Part shown: piece by piece, positions 8,056 through 19,359 of the stretch
Numbering within the stretch: the first letter of the stretch is position 1
Layout: each line of letters begins with the position of its first letter
DNA from: Soehngenia sp.
GTDB taxonomy: Bacteria > Bacillota > Clostridia > Tissierellales > Tissierellaceae
Assembly: GCA_024637045.1 (NCBI GenBank)
Contig: JAGXFX010000014.1
Span: 1-32,528 of the forward strand
DNA: 32,528 bases
Direction of reading: 5' to 3'
The notes under the pieces: model-generated
The model's input: the letters and a program-made list of their open reading frames with translations, nothing else
Told to the model about the DNA's origin: nothing
Database searches by the model: none
Program-made: the position numbers and the translations under genes

Positions 8056-8083
8056 ATATGTCGGGTCATATGACCCGACATAT
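8056..8083 (+). repeat. Perfect 28-bp palindrome between gapA and pgk
   Basis: ATATGTCGGGTCAT is followed directly by its exact reverse complement (centre between 8069 and 8070), starting four bases after the gapA stop. There is no T-run after it (CAATTGTGAC follows), so it is not a typical terminator. In RNA it would form a stable hairpin at the 3' end of gapA; in DNA it could be a dimeric regulator site. Function unknown. Confidence 0.85.
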
Positions 8084-8120
8084 CAATTGTGACAAACACT
8101 AAGAAAAGAAGGTGAATTTA

Positions 8121-9311
8121 TTGTTGAATAAAAAAACATTAAAAGATATGGATGTAAAAGGGAAAAAGGTCTTGGTAAGAGTCGATTATAATGTACCTAT
8201 GAATTCTGATGGAGATATAACAGATGATATAAGGATTAGAAGCTCACTGCCAACTGTAGAGTATTTGCTTGAAAATGGTGCCTCAGTCATTCTGATGTCA
8301 CATCTGGGAAGACCTAAAGGAGAGCCTAAGAAGGAGTTTTCAATGCTTCCTGTGGCGAACAAATTATCTCAATTACTGAAGAGAGAAGTGGTATTTGCAG
8401 ATGATGACAATGTAGTATCCGATAAGGTAAGGGAAATGGCAGCTGGACTAAAATCTGGCGATGTAATGCTTCTTCAGAATACAAGATTCAGAAAAGAAGA
8501 GGAAAAGAATGAGGATAGTTTTGCAAAGGAACTTGCTTCTCTTGCAGAATTGTTTATAAATGATGCTTTTGGAACATCCCACAGAGCCCATGCATCAAAT
8601 GTAGGTGTGTCAAATCATCTTCCATCAGCATTGGGATTTCTCGTTGAAAAAGAGGTTTCAATTATGGGAAAAGCACTTGATGATCCTGAAAGACCATTTG
8701 TTGCAATACTCGGAGGTGCAAAGGTTTCAGACAAGATTGGCGTAATCGAGAATCTTCTAACCAAAGTTAACGCGATAATTATTGGTGGAGGAATGGCATT
8801 TACATTCCTTAGGGCGAAAGGATACGAAGTAGGTAAATCACTTCTAGAAGAAGATAAGGTTGAGCTTGCCAAGGAACTTATTGATAAGGCCAAGGAGAGT
8901 GGAGTAGCTTTGGTTTTACCGGTTGATGTAGTAGTGGCAGATGAGTTTAAAAATGACACTAATTTTAAAACAGTTTCAGCCGATAAGATTCCATCAGATA
9001 TGATGGGACTTGATATTGGTCAGGAGACAGTAGAATTATTTGAAAGTGTAATAAAGGAAGCTAAAACCGTAGTATGGAATGGTCCCATGGGAGTATTTGA
9101 AATGGATAACTTCAATAAAGGGACATATGCAATTGCCAGAGCCATGGTTGAATCAGGCGCAATTACAATCGTTGGTGGTGGAGATTCAGCATCAGCAGTT
9201 GAAAAGGCTGGTTTGGCAGATAAGATAACTCATGTATCAACAGGAGGCGGAGCATCACTTGAGTTGCTTGAAGGCAAAGTACTACCGGGAATAGATGCAA
9301 TTAGTGAATAA
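8121..9311 (+). CDS. pgk: Phosphoglycerate kinase
   Basis: Transfers phosphate from 1,3-bisphosphoglycerate to ADP, the first ATP-yielding step of lower glycolysis. Typical motifs are RVDYNVPM near the start, MSHLGRPKG, the NDAFGTSHRAHAS segment, LGGAKVSDKIGV, WNGPMGVFE and the nucleotide-binding GGGDSASAVEK. The product is about 396 residues, full length. TTG 8121 is taken as the start (TTG 8124 is equally possible) because GAAGGTGA at 8108-8115 is then well spaced; the in-frame GTG 8112 overlaps that site. It is 12 bases from tpiA. Confidence 0.97.
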   Translation: MLNKKTLKDMDVKGKKVLVRVDYNVPMNSDGDITDDIRIRSSLPTVEYLLENGASVILMSHLGRPKGEPKKEFSMLPVANKLSQLLKREVVFADDDNVVSDKVREMAAGLKSGDVMLLQNTRFRKEEEKNEDSFAKELASLAELFINDAFGTSHRAHASNVGVSNHLPSALGFLVEKEVSIMGKALDDPERPFVAILGGAKVSDKIGVIENLLTKVNAIIIGGGMAFTFLRAKGYEVGKSLLEEDKVELAKELIDKAKESGVALVLPVDVVVADEFKNDTNFKTVSADKIPSDMMGLDIGQETVELFESVIKEAKTVVWNGPMGVFEMDNFNKGTYAIARAMVESGAITIVGGGDSASAVEKAGLADKITHVSTGGGASLELLEGKVLPGIDAISE

Positions 9312-9323
9312 GGAGGCAGTCTT

Positions 9324-10070
9324 TTGAGAAAGCCAATAATAGCAGGAAACTGGAAGATGAACAAGACAATATCTGAGGCTCAACAGTTAATTGATGAAAT
9401 AAAAAATGAAGAATTGAATGAGTCTGTAGAATCAGTACTTTGTGTTCCTTATCTTTCATTGGCAAAAGCCAAGGAAATGACCAAGGATACTAATATTAAG
9501 ATAGGAGCACAAAATATGCACTGGGAGGAAAATGGAGCATTCACAGGTGAAATATCGCCAACGATGCTTAAGGAACTCCAGGTGGATTATGTAATAATAG
9601 GCCATTCCGAGAGGAGACAGTATTTCAATGAAACAGATGAAACTGTCAATAAAAAGGTTCATTCAGCGATAAATCATGGAATATCACCAATTATTTGCGT
9701 AGGTGAGACACTAGAACAGAGGGAAGAAAATATTCATATCTCACTTGTGGCAGACCAGATTAAGGCTGCGTTTAATAACATTTCAAATGAAGATGCAACT
9801 AAGACAGTTGTTGCATATGAGCCTATTTGGGCCATTGGGACTGGAAAAACTGCATCCAGCGAACAAGCGGAAGAGATGTGTGCATTAATAAGAAATACCA
9901 TCAATGAGCTGTATGGTAAAGAAATAGCCGAGTCAATCAGAATACAGTATGGTGGTAGTGTTAAGCCTGTAAATGTCACAGAACTTATGTCCATGAACAA
10001 TATAGATGGGGCGCTTGTAGGTGGAGCTAGCCTGAAGTCCTCAGATTTTGTTAAGCTAATTAATTATTGA
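9324..10070 (+). CDS. tpiA: Triosephosphate isomerase
   Basis: Interconverts dihydroxyacetone phosphate and glyceraldehyde-3-phosphate. N-terminal [14 protein letters not shown] carries the catalytic Lys; IIGHSERR (His94), the [14 protein letters not shown] loop (Glu166) and the phosphate-gripping YGGSVKP are present. The product is 248 residues, full length. It starts at TTG 9324 after AAGGAGG. It lies 13 bases before gpmI in the glycolytic operon. Confidence 0.98.
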   Translation: MRKPIIAGNWKMNKTISEAQQLIDEIKNEELNESVESVLCVPYLSLAKAKEMTKDTNIKIGAQNMHWEENGAFTGEISPTMLKELQVDYVIIGHSERRQYFNETDETVNKKVHSAINHGISPIICVGETLEQREENIHISLVADQIKAAFNNISNEDATKTVVAYEPIWAIGTGKTASSEQAEEMCALIRNTINELYGKEIAESIRIQYGGSVKPVNVTELMSMNNIDGALVGGASLKSSDFVKLINY

Positions 10071-10083
10071 TCGGAGGAAACAA

Positions 10084-12935
<2,852 letters not shown>

Positions 12936-12939
12936 ATAA

Positions 12940-12968
12940 TTGACAACCTCAAAATAATATAGTAAAAT
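12940..12968 (+). promoter_or_regulatory. Probable promoter of the zinc-uptake operon
   Basis: TTGACA (12940-12945), a 17-base spacer and TAAAAT (12963-12968). It is close to consensus, but its -10 box and start point lie in the left arm of the hairpin that terminates eno, so the leader would begin inside that palindrome. Confidence 0.6.
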
Positions 12969-13008
12969 AAACGCACATGCAAACTATTTGCATTTGCGTT
13001 TATTTTTT
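12965..13008 (+). terminator. Terminator of the glycolytic operon, also a possible operator
   Basis: A long interrupted inverted repeat: AAATAAACGCA pairs with TGCGTTTATTT. Inside, separated by a one-base mismatch, ATGCAA pairs with TTGCAT around a four-base loop. A T-run ends at 13008. The stem plus T-run fits an intrinsic terminator for eno. The inner ATGCAAA/TTTGCAT palindrome overlaps the predicted start point of the zinc operon and would also suit a dimeric Fur-family repressor. Dual use is inferred. Confidence 0.7.
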
Positions 13009-13075
13009 GTCTTTGGGTATCAAAGAAAGACGATAAGCAGAAAAGCAAGAGATATGGAAATTATGGAGGTTTAGC

Positions 13076-14080
13076 ATGAAAAGAAAAGGAACAATTTTTT
13101 TAATAGTGATAATGATATTTGGCATAGCTTTGGCAGGTTGTACAACAGATGAACCTGCAATACCCACAGATGACCCTTCTGGAGTTGAGACACCGGATGA
13201 AGAAGGGAGTGAAGATAATAGAATCTCAGTAGTTGCAACACTTTTTCCGCAATATGATTTTGCAAGAATAATCGGTGGAGAATATGTGGAAGTAAGGTAT
13301 TTATTGCCAACTGGTACAGAAGCCCATTCATATGAACCTACTCCACAAGATATGGTTGCACTTTTGAGTGCGGATGTTTTTCTATATACAGGAGAACTAA
13401 TGGAACCTTGGACTGTTAACATTGTATCCAATTTGGAAGATGAAGATGTAATGATAGTTGACTTAAGCCAGGATATTTCGCTTCTAACTCTAGAAGAAAA
13501 TGACCATGGTGATGAAGATGATGAGCACGATGATGAAGAGGAACTTTATGATCCTCACTACTGGACAGACCCTAATATGGCGATAATCATGGTAAATAGA
13601 ATAACAGAATCTCTAATGGGAATTGATCCTGAAAACAGAGATGAATATCAGGAGAACGGAGATAAACTAAAGGCAGACCTTGAAGAACTTGATGATGATA
13701 TAAGAGAGGCATTGGCTAAGACAAAATCCAAGACCATCTTGTCAGGAGGTCATTTTGCATTCGGATACTTTGCAAGACAATACGGACTCGAGCATATGTC
13801 TCCATACACAGGTTTCTCACCAAATGCCGAACCGGCACCTCAAAGAATAACTGCATTGATAAATAGCATAAATGAAACTGGAGCAATGGCGATTTTTCAC
13901 GAGGAACTTATTGATCCAAAGGTAGCTGAGGTGATTGTAGAGGAAACTGGAGTAAAGATGCTTCTTCTGCATGGTGCCCACAATATATCAAAGGAGGAAC
14001 TGGACTCCGGAAAGACATATATCGAGATTATGTATGACAATCTTGAAAATTTGAAAGAGGGATTGGGATATGAAGAGTAA
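13076..14080 (+). CDS. znuA: Zinc-type ABC transporter substrate-binding lipoprotein
   Basis: Captures metal outside the membrane and delivers it to the permease. A signal peptide with lipobox LAGC puts the lipid-modified Cys at residue 22. The mature protein is a cluster A-I (ZnuA/AdcA/MntC) binder. Ligand candidates are the His in GTEAHSYEPTP, the His in DPHYWTDP, the His in SGGHFAFGY, and an acidic residue in the C-terminal FHEELIDPKV region. A short His/Asp/Glu-rich loop (DHGDEDDEHDDEEE) before the second ligand is typical of zinc rather than manganese binders. The product is 334 residues with an ATG start after ATGGAGG. The gene overlaps the ATPase gene by 11 bases. Zinc is inferred from the loop and the linked regulator; manganese cannot be excluded. 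Confidence 0.9.
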   Translation: MKRKGTIFLIVIMIFGIALAGCTTDEPAIPTDDPSGVETPDEEGSEDNRISVVATLFPQYDFARIIGGEYVEVRYLLPTGTEAHSYEPTPQDMVALLSADVFLYTGELMEPWTVNIVSNLEDEDVMIVDLSQDISLLTLEENDHGDEDDEHDDEEELYDPHYWTDPNMAIIMVNRITESLMGIDPENRDEYQENGDKLKADLEELDDDIREALAKTKSKTILSGGHFAFGYFARQYGLEHMSPYTGFSPNAEPAPQRITALINSINETGAMAIFHEELIDPKVAEVIVEETGVKMLLLHGAHNISKEELDSGKTYIEIMYDNLENLKEGLGYEE

Positions 14081-14804
14081 ACTAATTGAGGTAGAGAATC
14101 TTTCTGTTTATTATGGACAGCATCAAGTATTAAGGGATGTGTCTTTTGTTATTGAGGAAGGAGACTATGTTGGACTTGTTGGAGCAAATGGTTCAGGCAA
14201 GACTACGCTTGTTAAGGCAATTCTTGGATTGGTTCCAGTCACAAAGGGTAGCATAACTTATCACGGATCAGGAGGTGTCCACAAGGGAGTAGGATACCTT
14301 CCACAGGTTGCAGTAACAGGAAACACATTGTTTCCAGGGGAAGTTCACGAGATAGTAGCTGTTGGACTTCTTGGCAAGAAAAAATTCCCGAAAAGAATAA
14401 CAGTTGATGATAACAAAATAATAGATGAAATTTTAAGAAGATTAGATATATATCATCTAAAGCACAACAAAATTGGGGACCTTTCAGGTGGGCAGCAGCA
14501 GAGAGTTCTTCTCGCGCGAGCAATGGTAAGCAGCCCAAGACTTTTAATCCTGGATGAGCCCACAAGTGCTTTGGATCCAAAGATACGAACTGAGTTTTTC
14601 AGCCTTATCAGAAAGATAAACGAAGAGGAAGGAACAAGCATAATACTTGTTTCACACGACTTAAGCAGTATCAAGAAATGTTCTTCAAAGATAATGCTAT
14701 TGGATCGCGAGCTGCTTTATTTTGGAGGCACTGAAGATTTTAATATGAATGTTAACTTTGTGGAGGGGATTCACGATCATCATAATGAAGAGGCGGTGAA
14801 CTGA
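14070..14804 (+). CDS. znuC: Zinc-type ABC transporter ATP-binding protein
   Basis: Cytoplasmic ATPase that powers the metal importer. Walker A GANGSGKTT, Q-loop at LPQVAV, signature LSGGQQQR, Walker B LLILDEP and H-loop VSHD are all intact. The product is 244 residues. It starts inside the end of the binding-protein gene (11-base overlap), and its stop overlaps the permease start by one base, showing tight translational coupling. A His-rich tail (HDHHNEEAVN) may bind metal. Confidence 0.93.
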   Translation: MKSKLIEVENLSVYYGQHQVLRDVSFVIEEGDYVGLVGANGSGKTTLVKAILGLVPVTKGSITYHGSGGVHKGVGYLPQVAVTGNTLFPGEVHEIVAVGLLGKKKFPKRITVDDNKIIDEILRRLDIYHLKHNKIGDLSGGQQQRVLLARAMVSSPRLLILDEPTSALDPKIRTEFFSLIRKINEEEGTSIILVSHDLSSIKKCSSKIMLLDRELLYFGGTEDFNMNVNFVEGIHDHHNEEAVN

Positions 14805-15628
14805 TGGATACGATGGAATTGATAAAAGAAGCAATGGGGCTTGCATTTATGCAGAGGGCAATGATTGTAGGTACGGCAATAGCTTTAAGCAGTGCACTTT
14901 TGGGGATATTTCTGGTACTTAAGAAATATTCAATGATAGGAGATGGCCTTGCACACGTAAGTTTCGCAACAGTTGCAATAGCTCTTCTTTTGGGAGCATC
15001 ACCACTGCTGGTTTCAATCCCCATTGTAACCATTGCTTCTATTTTTATAATGCAGCTTAATGAAAAAGCAGGAATCCACGGAGATGCTGCAATAGGTCTT
15101 GTGTCTTCCTTCTCAGTTGCGCTAGGTGTACTTATATCAAGTGTTGCCGGTGGGTTCAATGTTGACCTTTTCAGTTACTTGTTTGGTAGTATATTGGCTA
15201 TCAAACCGACGGACATGTATTTATCGATTATCCTTGCTGCAATAATAATTTCGCTGATAATTTTATTCTACCACGACTTGTTTGCAGTGACCCACGATGA
15301 ATCCTTTGCAATTGTAATAGGAATTGGTACAAAACGAATGAATTACTTGATAGCAACCTTGACATCAATAACAATTGTTCTGGGAATCAGAGTGGTTGGA
15401 ACCATGCTTATTTCAAGCATGATAATTTTTCCTACAGTAACTGCACTGCAGGTGTCCAGGAGTTTTAAGTCGACGATAATCATTTCGGCTATTGTATCAA
15501 TAATCGCTGTAATTACAGGAGTCCTAGGTTCATATATATTTAATTTTCCATCAGGAGCAAGCATAGTAATGATAAATGCATTCTTGTTCATTGTTTTCCT
15601 GGGAATGAAGAGGTTTATCAGGATATGA
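14804..15628 (+). CDS. znuB: Zinc-type ABC transporter permease
   Basis: ABC-3 family membrane subunit of the metal importer, with about eight hydrophobic segments across 274 residues. Conserved stretches include KKYSMIGDGLAHVSFA near the N-terminus, HGDAAIGL after the third segment, and GIRVVGTMLISSMIIFPT, the usual ABC-3 cytoplasmic coupling region. It partners with the preceding ATPase and lipoprotein. Followed after 18 bases by a Fur-family regulator. Confidence 0.92.
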   Translation: MDTMELIKEAMGLAFMQRAMIVGTAIALSSALLGIFLVLKKYSMIGDGLAHVSFATVAIALLLGASPLLVSIPIVTIASIFIMQLNEKAGIHGDAAIGLVSSFSVALGVLISSVAGGFNVDLFSYLFGSILAIKPTDMYLSIILAAIIISLIILFYHDLFAVTHDESFAIVIGIGTKRMNYLIATLTSITIVLGIRVVGTMLISSMIIFPTVTALQVSRSFKSTIIISAIVSIIAVITGVLGSYIFNFPSGASIVMINAFLFIVFLGMKRFIRI

Positions 15629-15646
15629 TCATTGGAGGTGTAAGGT

Positions 15647-16075
15647 GTGAGCAGTGAAAAAATAAAAGAACTTTTTAAATCAAGAGGTATAAAGAATACT
15701 CAGCAAAGACAGTTGATATACGACTTCCTCAGTAAAAAAAACCAGCCTATCACGGCTGAAGAAATCTACATGGTATTTTCAAAAAAAGAGAAGACAAGGA
15801 TGAATCTCTCAACTGTTTACAGGATATTGGATACATTTACAAAAAAAGGACTTGTTCAAAAATCAGGTATAAACATTGAGGGAAAGTCTACTTATGAGAT
15901 TAATCACATGGATCATAGACATCATATGGTTTGTGTTAAGTGCAACAAGATTCTTCCAATAAAAGGGTGCCCTCTTGATGGGTATGAAAGTTATCTTGGA
16001 GAAAGCACAGGGTTTAAAATTATTGAACACCACCTTGAAATCAAGGGAATATGCCCCGACTGCCAGAGGAAGTAG
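15647..16075 (+). CDS. zur: Fur-family metal-responsive repressor (probably Zur)
   Basis: DNA-binding repressor using a metal as corepressor. It has an N-terminal winged helix (NTQQRQLIYDFLSKKNQPITAEEIY, LSTVYRILDTF), then the metal and dimer domain with HMDHRHHMVCVKCNKI and a second CxxC near the end (GICPDCQRK), the paired structural zinc site of the family. The product is 142 residues. GTG 15647 is chosen because GGAGGTG at 15634-15640 is well spaced. As the last gene of the zinc-type transport operon it probably represses that operon. Fur, PerR and Zur cannot be separated with certainty by sequence alone; context favours Zur. No terminator is evident after it. Confidence 0.85.
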   Translation: MSSEKIKELFKSRGIKNTQQRQLIYDFLSKKNQPITAEEIYMVFSKKEKTRMNLSTVYRILDTFTKKGLVQKSGINIEGKSTYEINHMDHRHHMVCVKCNKILPIKGCPLDGYESYLGESTGFKIIEHHLEIKGICPDCQRK

Positions 16076-16111
16076 ACTGGAAAAGATAATTAACTATAAA
16101 CTCAAATTCCA

Positions 16112-16140
16112 TTGCTTTTAAATTTTGCCTATGTTAAAAT
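16112..16140 (+). promoter_or_regulatory. Promoter of secG-hppA
   Basis: TTGCTT (16112-16117), 17-base spacer, TAAAAT (16135-16140), followed by the secG start 56 bases later with an AGGAGGTG ribosome site. Confidence 0.6.
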
Positions 16141-16195
16141 AGTAGTGTTATAGACTTGAATATTAAACATTTTTAAATGCACAGGAGGTGTAGGT

Positions 16196-16423
16196 ATGAC
16201 GACTTTGTTCTCAATTTCAATGCTACTAGCTAGTATTATCCTTGTAGCGAGTATTCTTATGCAAGAAAGTAAATCAGAAGGGTTGGGAGCCATCGGTGGT
16301 GGTGGTGCTGATTCAACGTTTGGAAAAAGCGTAGGAACAAGCCGACAGGCAATGCTTAGGAAAGTGACTATTGTGTCCGCAGTAGTATTTATGATTTCTG
16401 CTGTTGCTTTGGCAGCGGTATAA
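16196..16423 (+). CDS. secG: Protein translocase subunit SecG
   Basis: Small accessory subunit of the SecYEG channel. The product has 75 residues with two hydrophobic segments (about 3-22 and 53-74) around the family loop [15 protein letters not shown] and [13 protein letters not shown]. The start is ATG 16196 after AGGAGGTG. Its stop is 16 bases before the pyrophosphatase start, so the two are likely co-transcribed. In many Firmicutes secG lies next to rnr; here rnr is about 6 kb away, with hppA and envelope genes between. Confidence 0.95.
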   Translation: MTTLFSISMLLASIILVASILMQESKSEGLGAIGGGGADSTFGKSVGTSRQAMLRKVTIVSAVVFMISAVALAAV

Positions 16424-16439
16424 CAAGGAGGAAAATAAA

Positions 16440-18440
16440 ATGAGTATTGCTTTATATGCCGCTCCAATTGTGGGAGTGGTTGCTTTGTTGTTTGCTTTGT
16501 ACAAAGCATCATCTATTGATAAGGTTAGTCCTGGAAACGACAGGATGCAAGAAATCGCAGCATACATTCAGGAGGGTTCAATGGCATTCTTGTCAAGAAT
16601 GTACAAAGCCCTGGGTGTTTTTATTGTCGTACTATTTATAGTACTCGCACTTCTAATTGGTCTTACAACTGCCATCACTTTTATATTCGGAGCAGCATTT
16701 TCAATAATGGCTGGATTCTTCGGTATGAGGGTTGCAACAAAGGCTAACGTTAGAACAACTAATGCAGCAATGGAAAGTGGAATGACAAAGGCTCTTAACG
16801 TAGCATTCTCAGGTGGATCAGTAATGGGAATGAGTGTTGTAGGACTAGGACTTTTAGGAATTGGCGTATCATATATTGTTTTTAGAGATCCAGCAATAAT
16901 AACCGGATTCGGATTAGGAGCATCATCAATCGCGTTATTTGCCAGAGTTGGTGGTGGTATTTATACCAAGGCAGCAGATGTAGGAGCGGACCTTGTAGGT
17001 AAGGTCGAGGCTGGAATTCCAGAGGATGACCCGAGGAATCCTGCAGTAATAGCTGACAACGTTGGAGATAACGTAGGAGACGTAGCAGGAATGGGAGCAG
17101 ATCTTTTTGAGTCTTACGTTGGAGCAATAATATCAGCAGTTACACTTGGTCTTATTGCATACGGAGACAATGGAGTTTTCTTTGCGTTTGGTCTAGCAGC
17201 AGTTGGAATTCTTGCATCAATTGTTGGAGTATTCTTTGTACGAGGTGATGGAGACCCACAAAAATCACTTGATAAGGGAACTCTTGTCAGTTCATTGTTG
17301 ACAATGGTAATTGGAGCTGTATTAAGTATTGTCATACTTGGAACTTTTCAACCATTTATTGCAATCATAGCAGGTCTTGTAGTAGGACTAACAATCGCTA
17401 AAATCACTGAATACTTTACTTCAGCTGAGTACAATCCTGTTAAGAGAATTGCGAAGGAATCAGAGACAGGAGCATCAACAAATATAATTGGTGGACTTTC
17501 AGTAGGGATGATGTCTACAGCACTACCAATAATTGTAATAGCAATAGGTATACTAGTTGCATACTATGCATCAGGTGGAGCAGCCGAGCCTGTAAAAGGA
17601 CTTTACGGTATAGCTCTTGCAGCGGTAGGTATGCTTTCTACAGCTGGAATGACAATAGCTGTTGACGCTTACGGACCAATTGCAGACAATGCTGGTGGAA
17701 TTGCAGAAATGTGTAAACTACCGGAAGATGTTAGAAAAATTACAGATAAACTGGACTCAGTTGGTAATACAACTGCAGCAATAGGAAAAGGATTTGCAAT
17801 CGGATCAGCAGCACTTACAGCACTGGCTCTTTTCTCATCCTACACACAAGCTGTTCAACTTACAGCAATTGACCTTACAAAGCCAGTTGTTATAGTAGGA
17901 CTTTTAATAGGTGGAATGTTACCATTCCTTTTCGCAGCACTTACAATGGATGCTGTTGGTAAAGCTGCTTTTAGCATGATTGAAGAAGTTAGAAGACAAT
18001 TCAGGGATATACCTGGTATTATGGAAGGAACTACAACTCCTGAATATGCTACTTGTGTCGATATAAGTACCAAGGCTGCACTTAAGGAAATGATTATTCC
18101 AGGACTTTTGGCAGTAATTGTACCTGTATTTGTGGGGCTACTACTTGGAGCAGAGGCTCTTGGAGGACTTTTGGCAGGAGCGCTTGTAACAGGAGTACTT
18201 ATGGCTATCTTTATGTCAAATGCTGGAGGAGCATGGGACAATGCCAAGAAGTACATTGAAGAAGGACATCACGGTGGAAAAGGAAGCGAAGCTCATAAGG
18301 CTGCTGTAACTGGAGACACAGTTGGTGACCCATTCAAAGATACATCAGGTCCTTCACTGAATATCCTGATTAAGCTTATGACAATTGTATCACTTGTATT
18401 TGCACAATTGTTTGTACTATACGGTGGAATATTATTCTAA
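16440..18440 (+). CDS. hppA: Membrane-bound ion-translocating pyrophosphatase
   Basis: Couples pyrophosphate hydrolysis to Na+ or H+ export. The product has 666 residues with about 16 membrane segments. The PPi/Mg site motif [20 protein letters not shown] is followed by [20 protein letters not shown]; a second acidic set lies at the C-terminal end ([15 protein letters not shown]). The motif [10 protein letters not shown] carries Ala where K+-independent enzymes have Lys, so this should be a K+-dependent enzyme. That class includes both Na+ and H+ pumps, which I cannot separate here. ATG 16440 follows AAGGAGG; longer in-frame starts overlap secG. In a glycine-fermenting anaerobe it would recover energy from biosynthetic pyrophosphate. 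A terminator follows. Confidence 0.96.
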   Translation: MSIALYAAPIVGVVALLFALYKASSIDKVSPGNDRMQEIAAYIQEGSMAFLSRMYKALGVFIVVLFIVLALLIGLTTAITFIFGAAFSIMAGFFGMRVATKANVRTTNAAMESGMTKALNVAFSGGSVMGMSVVGLGLLGIGVSYIVFRDPAIITGFGLGASSIALFARVGGGIYTKAADVGADLVGKVEAGIPEDDPRNPAVIADNVGDNVGDVAGMGADLFESYVGAIISAVTLGLIAYGDNGVFFAFGLAAVGILASIVGVFFVRGDGDPQKSLDKGTLVSSLLTMVIGAVLSIVILGTFQPFIAIIAGLVVGLTIAKITEYFTSAEYNPVKRIAKESETGASTNIIGGLSVGMMSTALPIIVIAIGILVAYYASGGAAEPVKGLYGIALAAVGMLSTAGMTIAVDAYGPIADNAGGIAEMCKLPEDVRKITDKLDSVGNTTAAIGKGFAIGSAALTALALFSSYTQAVQLTAIDLTKPVVIVGLLIGGMLPFLFAALTMDAVGKAAFSMIEEVRRQFRDIPGIMEGTTTPEYATCVDISTKAALKEMIIPGLLAVIVPVFVGLLLGAEALGGLLAGALVTGVLMAIFMSNAGGAWDNAKKYIEEGHHGGKGSEAHKAAVTGDTVGDPFKDTSGPSLNILIKLMTIVSLVFAQLFVLYGGILF

Positions 18441-18448
18441 ATTTATAG

Positions 18449-18470
18449 CCCTCCTTATGGAGGGTTTTTT
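18449..18470 (+). terminator. Rho-independent terminator after hppA
   Basis: CCCTCC (18449-18454), TTAT loop, GGAGGG (18459-18464), then six T. Confidence 0.94.
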
Positions 18471-18504
18471 CTTGTCTTAAATACTGTATAAATCCTGCTG
18501 GATA

Positions 18505-18513
18505 TGATATAAT
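18505..18513 (+). promoter_or_regulatory. Extended -10 promoter of the hydrolase-ligase-ddl cluster
   Basis: TGATATAAT is an extended -10 element (TGn before TATAAT 18508-18513). The -35 region at 17 bases is poor (TGTATA). It lies 40 bases before the hydrolase start. Confidence 0.55.
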
Positions 18514-18552
18514 TTTAAGTTGTGACATAGTGAAAATTAAGGATGGAATAGA

Positions 18553-19329
18553 ATGGAAAACAATGTTGAAATTGAAGGAATTAAAATCAACTATATAAAA
18601 ACCGGCTCAGGTGATCCCGTACTTGTCCTACACGGATGGGGAGCAAGCATAGAAACAGTGATGCCAATTATTAATACCTTAAAACAGAATCATACTGTTT
18701 ATGCCATGGACATTCCTGGTTTCGGGAAATCACAGAAGCCAAAGGAGGTATTCGGTTCCTTTTGCTATGCAGATATTGTAAAAGAGTTTATCGACAAACT
18801 TATACCTGGAAAACTTTCGCTGGTGGGACATTCCTTCGGAGGAAAGCTATCTATAATTATTTCGTCAAAGTATCCTGAACTAATCGATAAGGTAGTGCTC
18901 ATAGACAGCGCTGGCATCATACCTAAAAGAACATTTAAATATCACATCAGGGTTAAGAGTTTCAAGCTTCTTAAGAAATTATACAACGCTCTTGTCTTTT
19001 GGGAAGATAAAGAGAAGAGGATGGAGAAGCTCTATAAAAGATTCGGTTCCGATGATTATCAGAACAGTTCAGGTGTAATGAGAAAAATTCTTGTAAGAGT
19101 TGTCAACGAAAACCTGAAGCCGATTCTCAGAGACATTAAAGCACCGACTTTGCTGATCTGGGGAGACCGGGACGAGGATACACCGCTATATATGGCGGAA
19201 ATAATGGAAAAGGAAATCAAGGATAGCGGTCTTGTAGTATTTGAAGGTGCAGGACATTACTCCTATCTGGATGACTATAATAGATTCATAAGAGTGATGG
19301 AAGCCTTTTTCAAACCTGAAGCCGAATAA
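18553..19329 (+). CDS. Alpha/beta hydrolase
   Basis: Cytoplasmic serine hydrolase of the alpha/beta fold; no signal peptide. The oxyanion segment VLHGWGAS, nucleophile elbow GHSFGGKL, acid residue in WGDRDEDTP and base in GAGHYSYLD form a complete catalytic triad. The product has 258 residues. Substrate unknown. It is the first of three genes leading to a MurF-like ligase and Ddl, so an envelope-related substrate is possible, but this is only context. ATG 18553 has a weak ribosome site (AAGGATGG). Confidence 0.85.
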   Translation: MENNVEIEGIKINYIKTGSGDPVLVLHGWGASIETVMPIINTLKQNHTVYAMDIPGFGKSQKPKEVFGSFCYADIVKEFIDKLIPGKLSLVGHSFGGKLSIIISSKYPELIDKVVLIDSAGIIPKRTFKYHIRVKSFKLLKKLYNALVFWEDKEKRMEKLYKRFGSDDYQNSSGVMRKILVRVVNENLKPILRDIKAPTLLIWGDRDEDTPLYMAEIMEKEIKDSGLVVFEGAGHYSYLDDYNRFIRVMEAFFKPEAE

Positions 19330-19359
19330 GTATTTGGCAAATAAATTTGGAGGATAACA

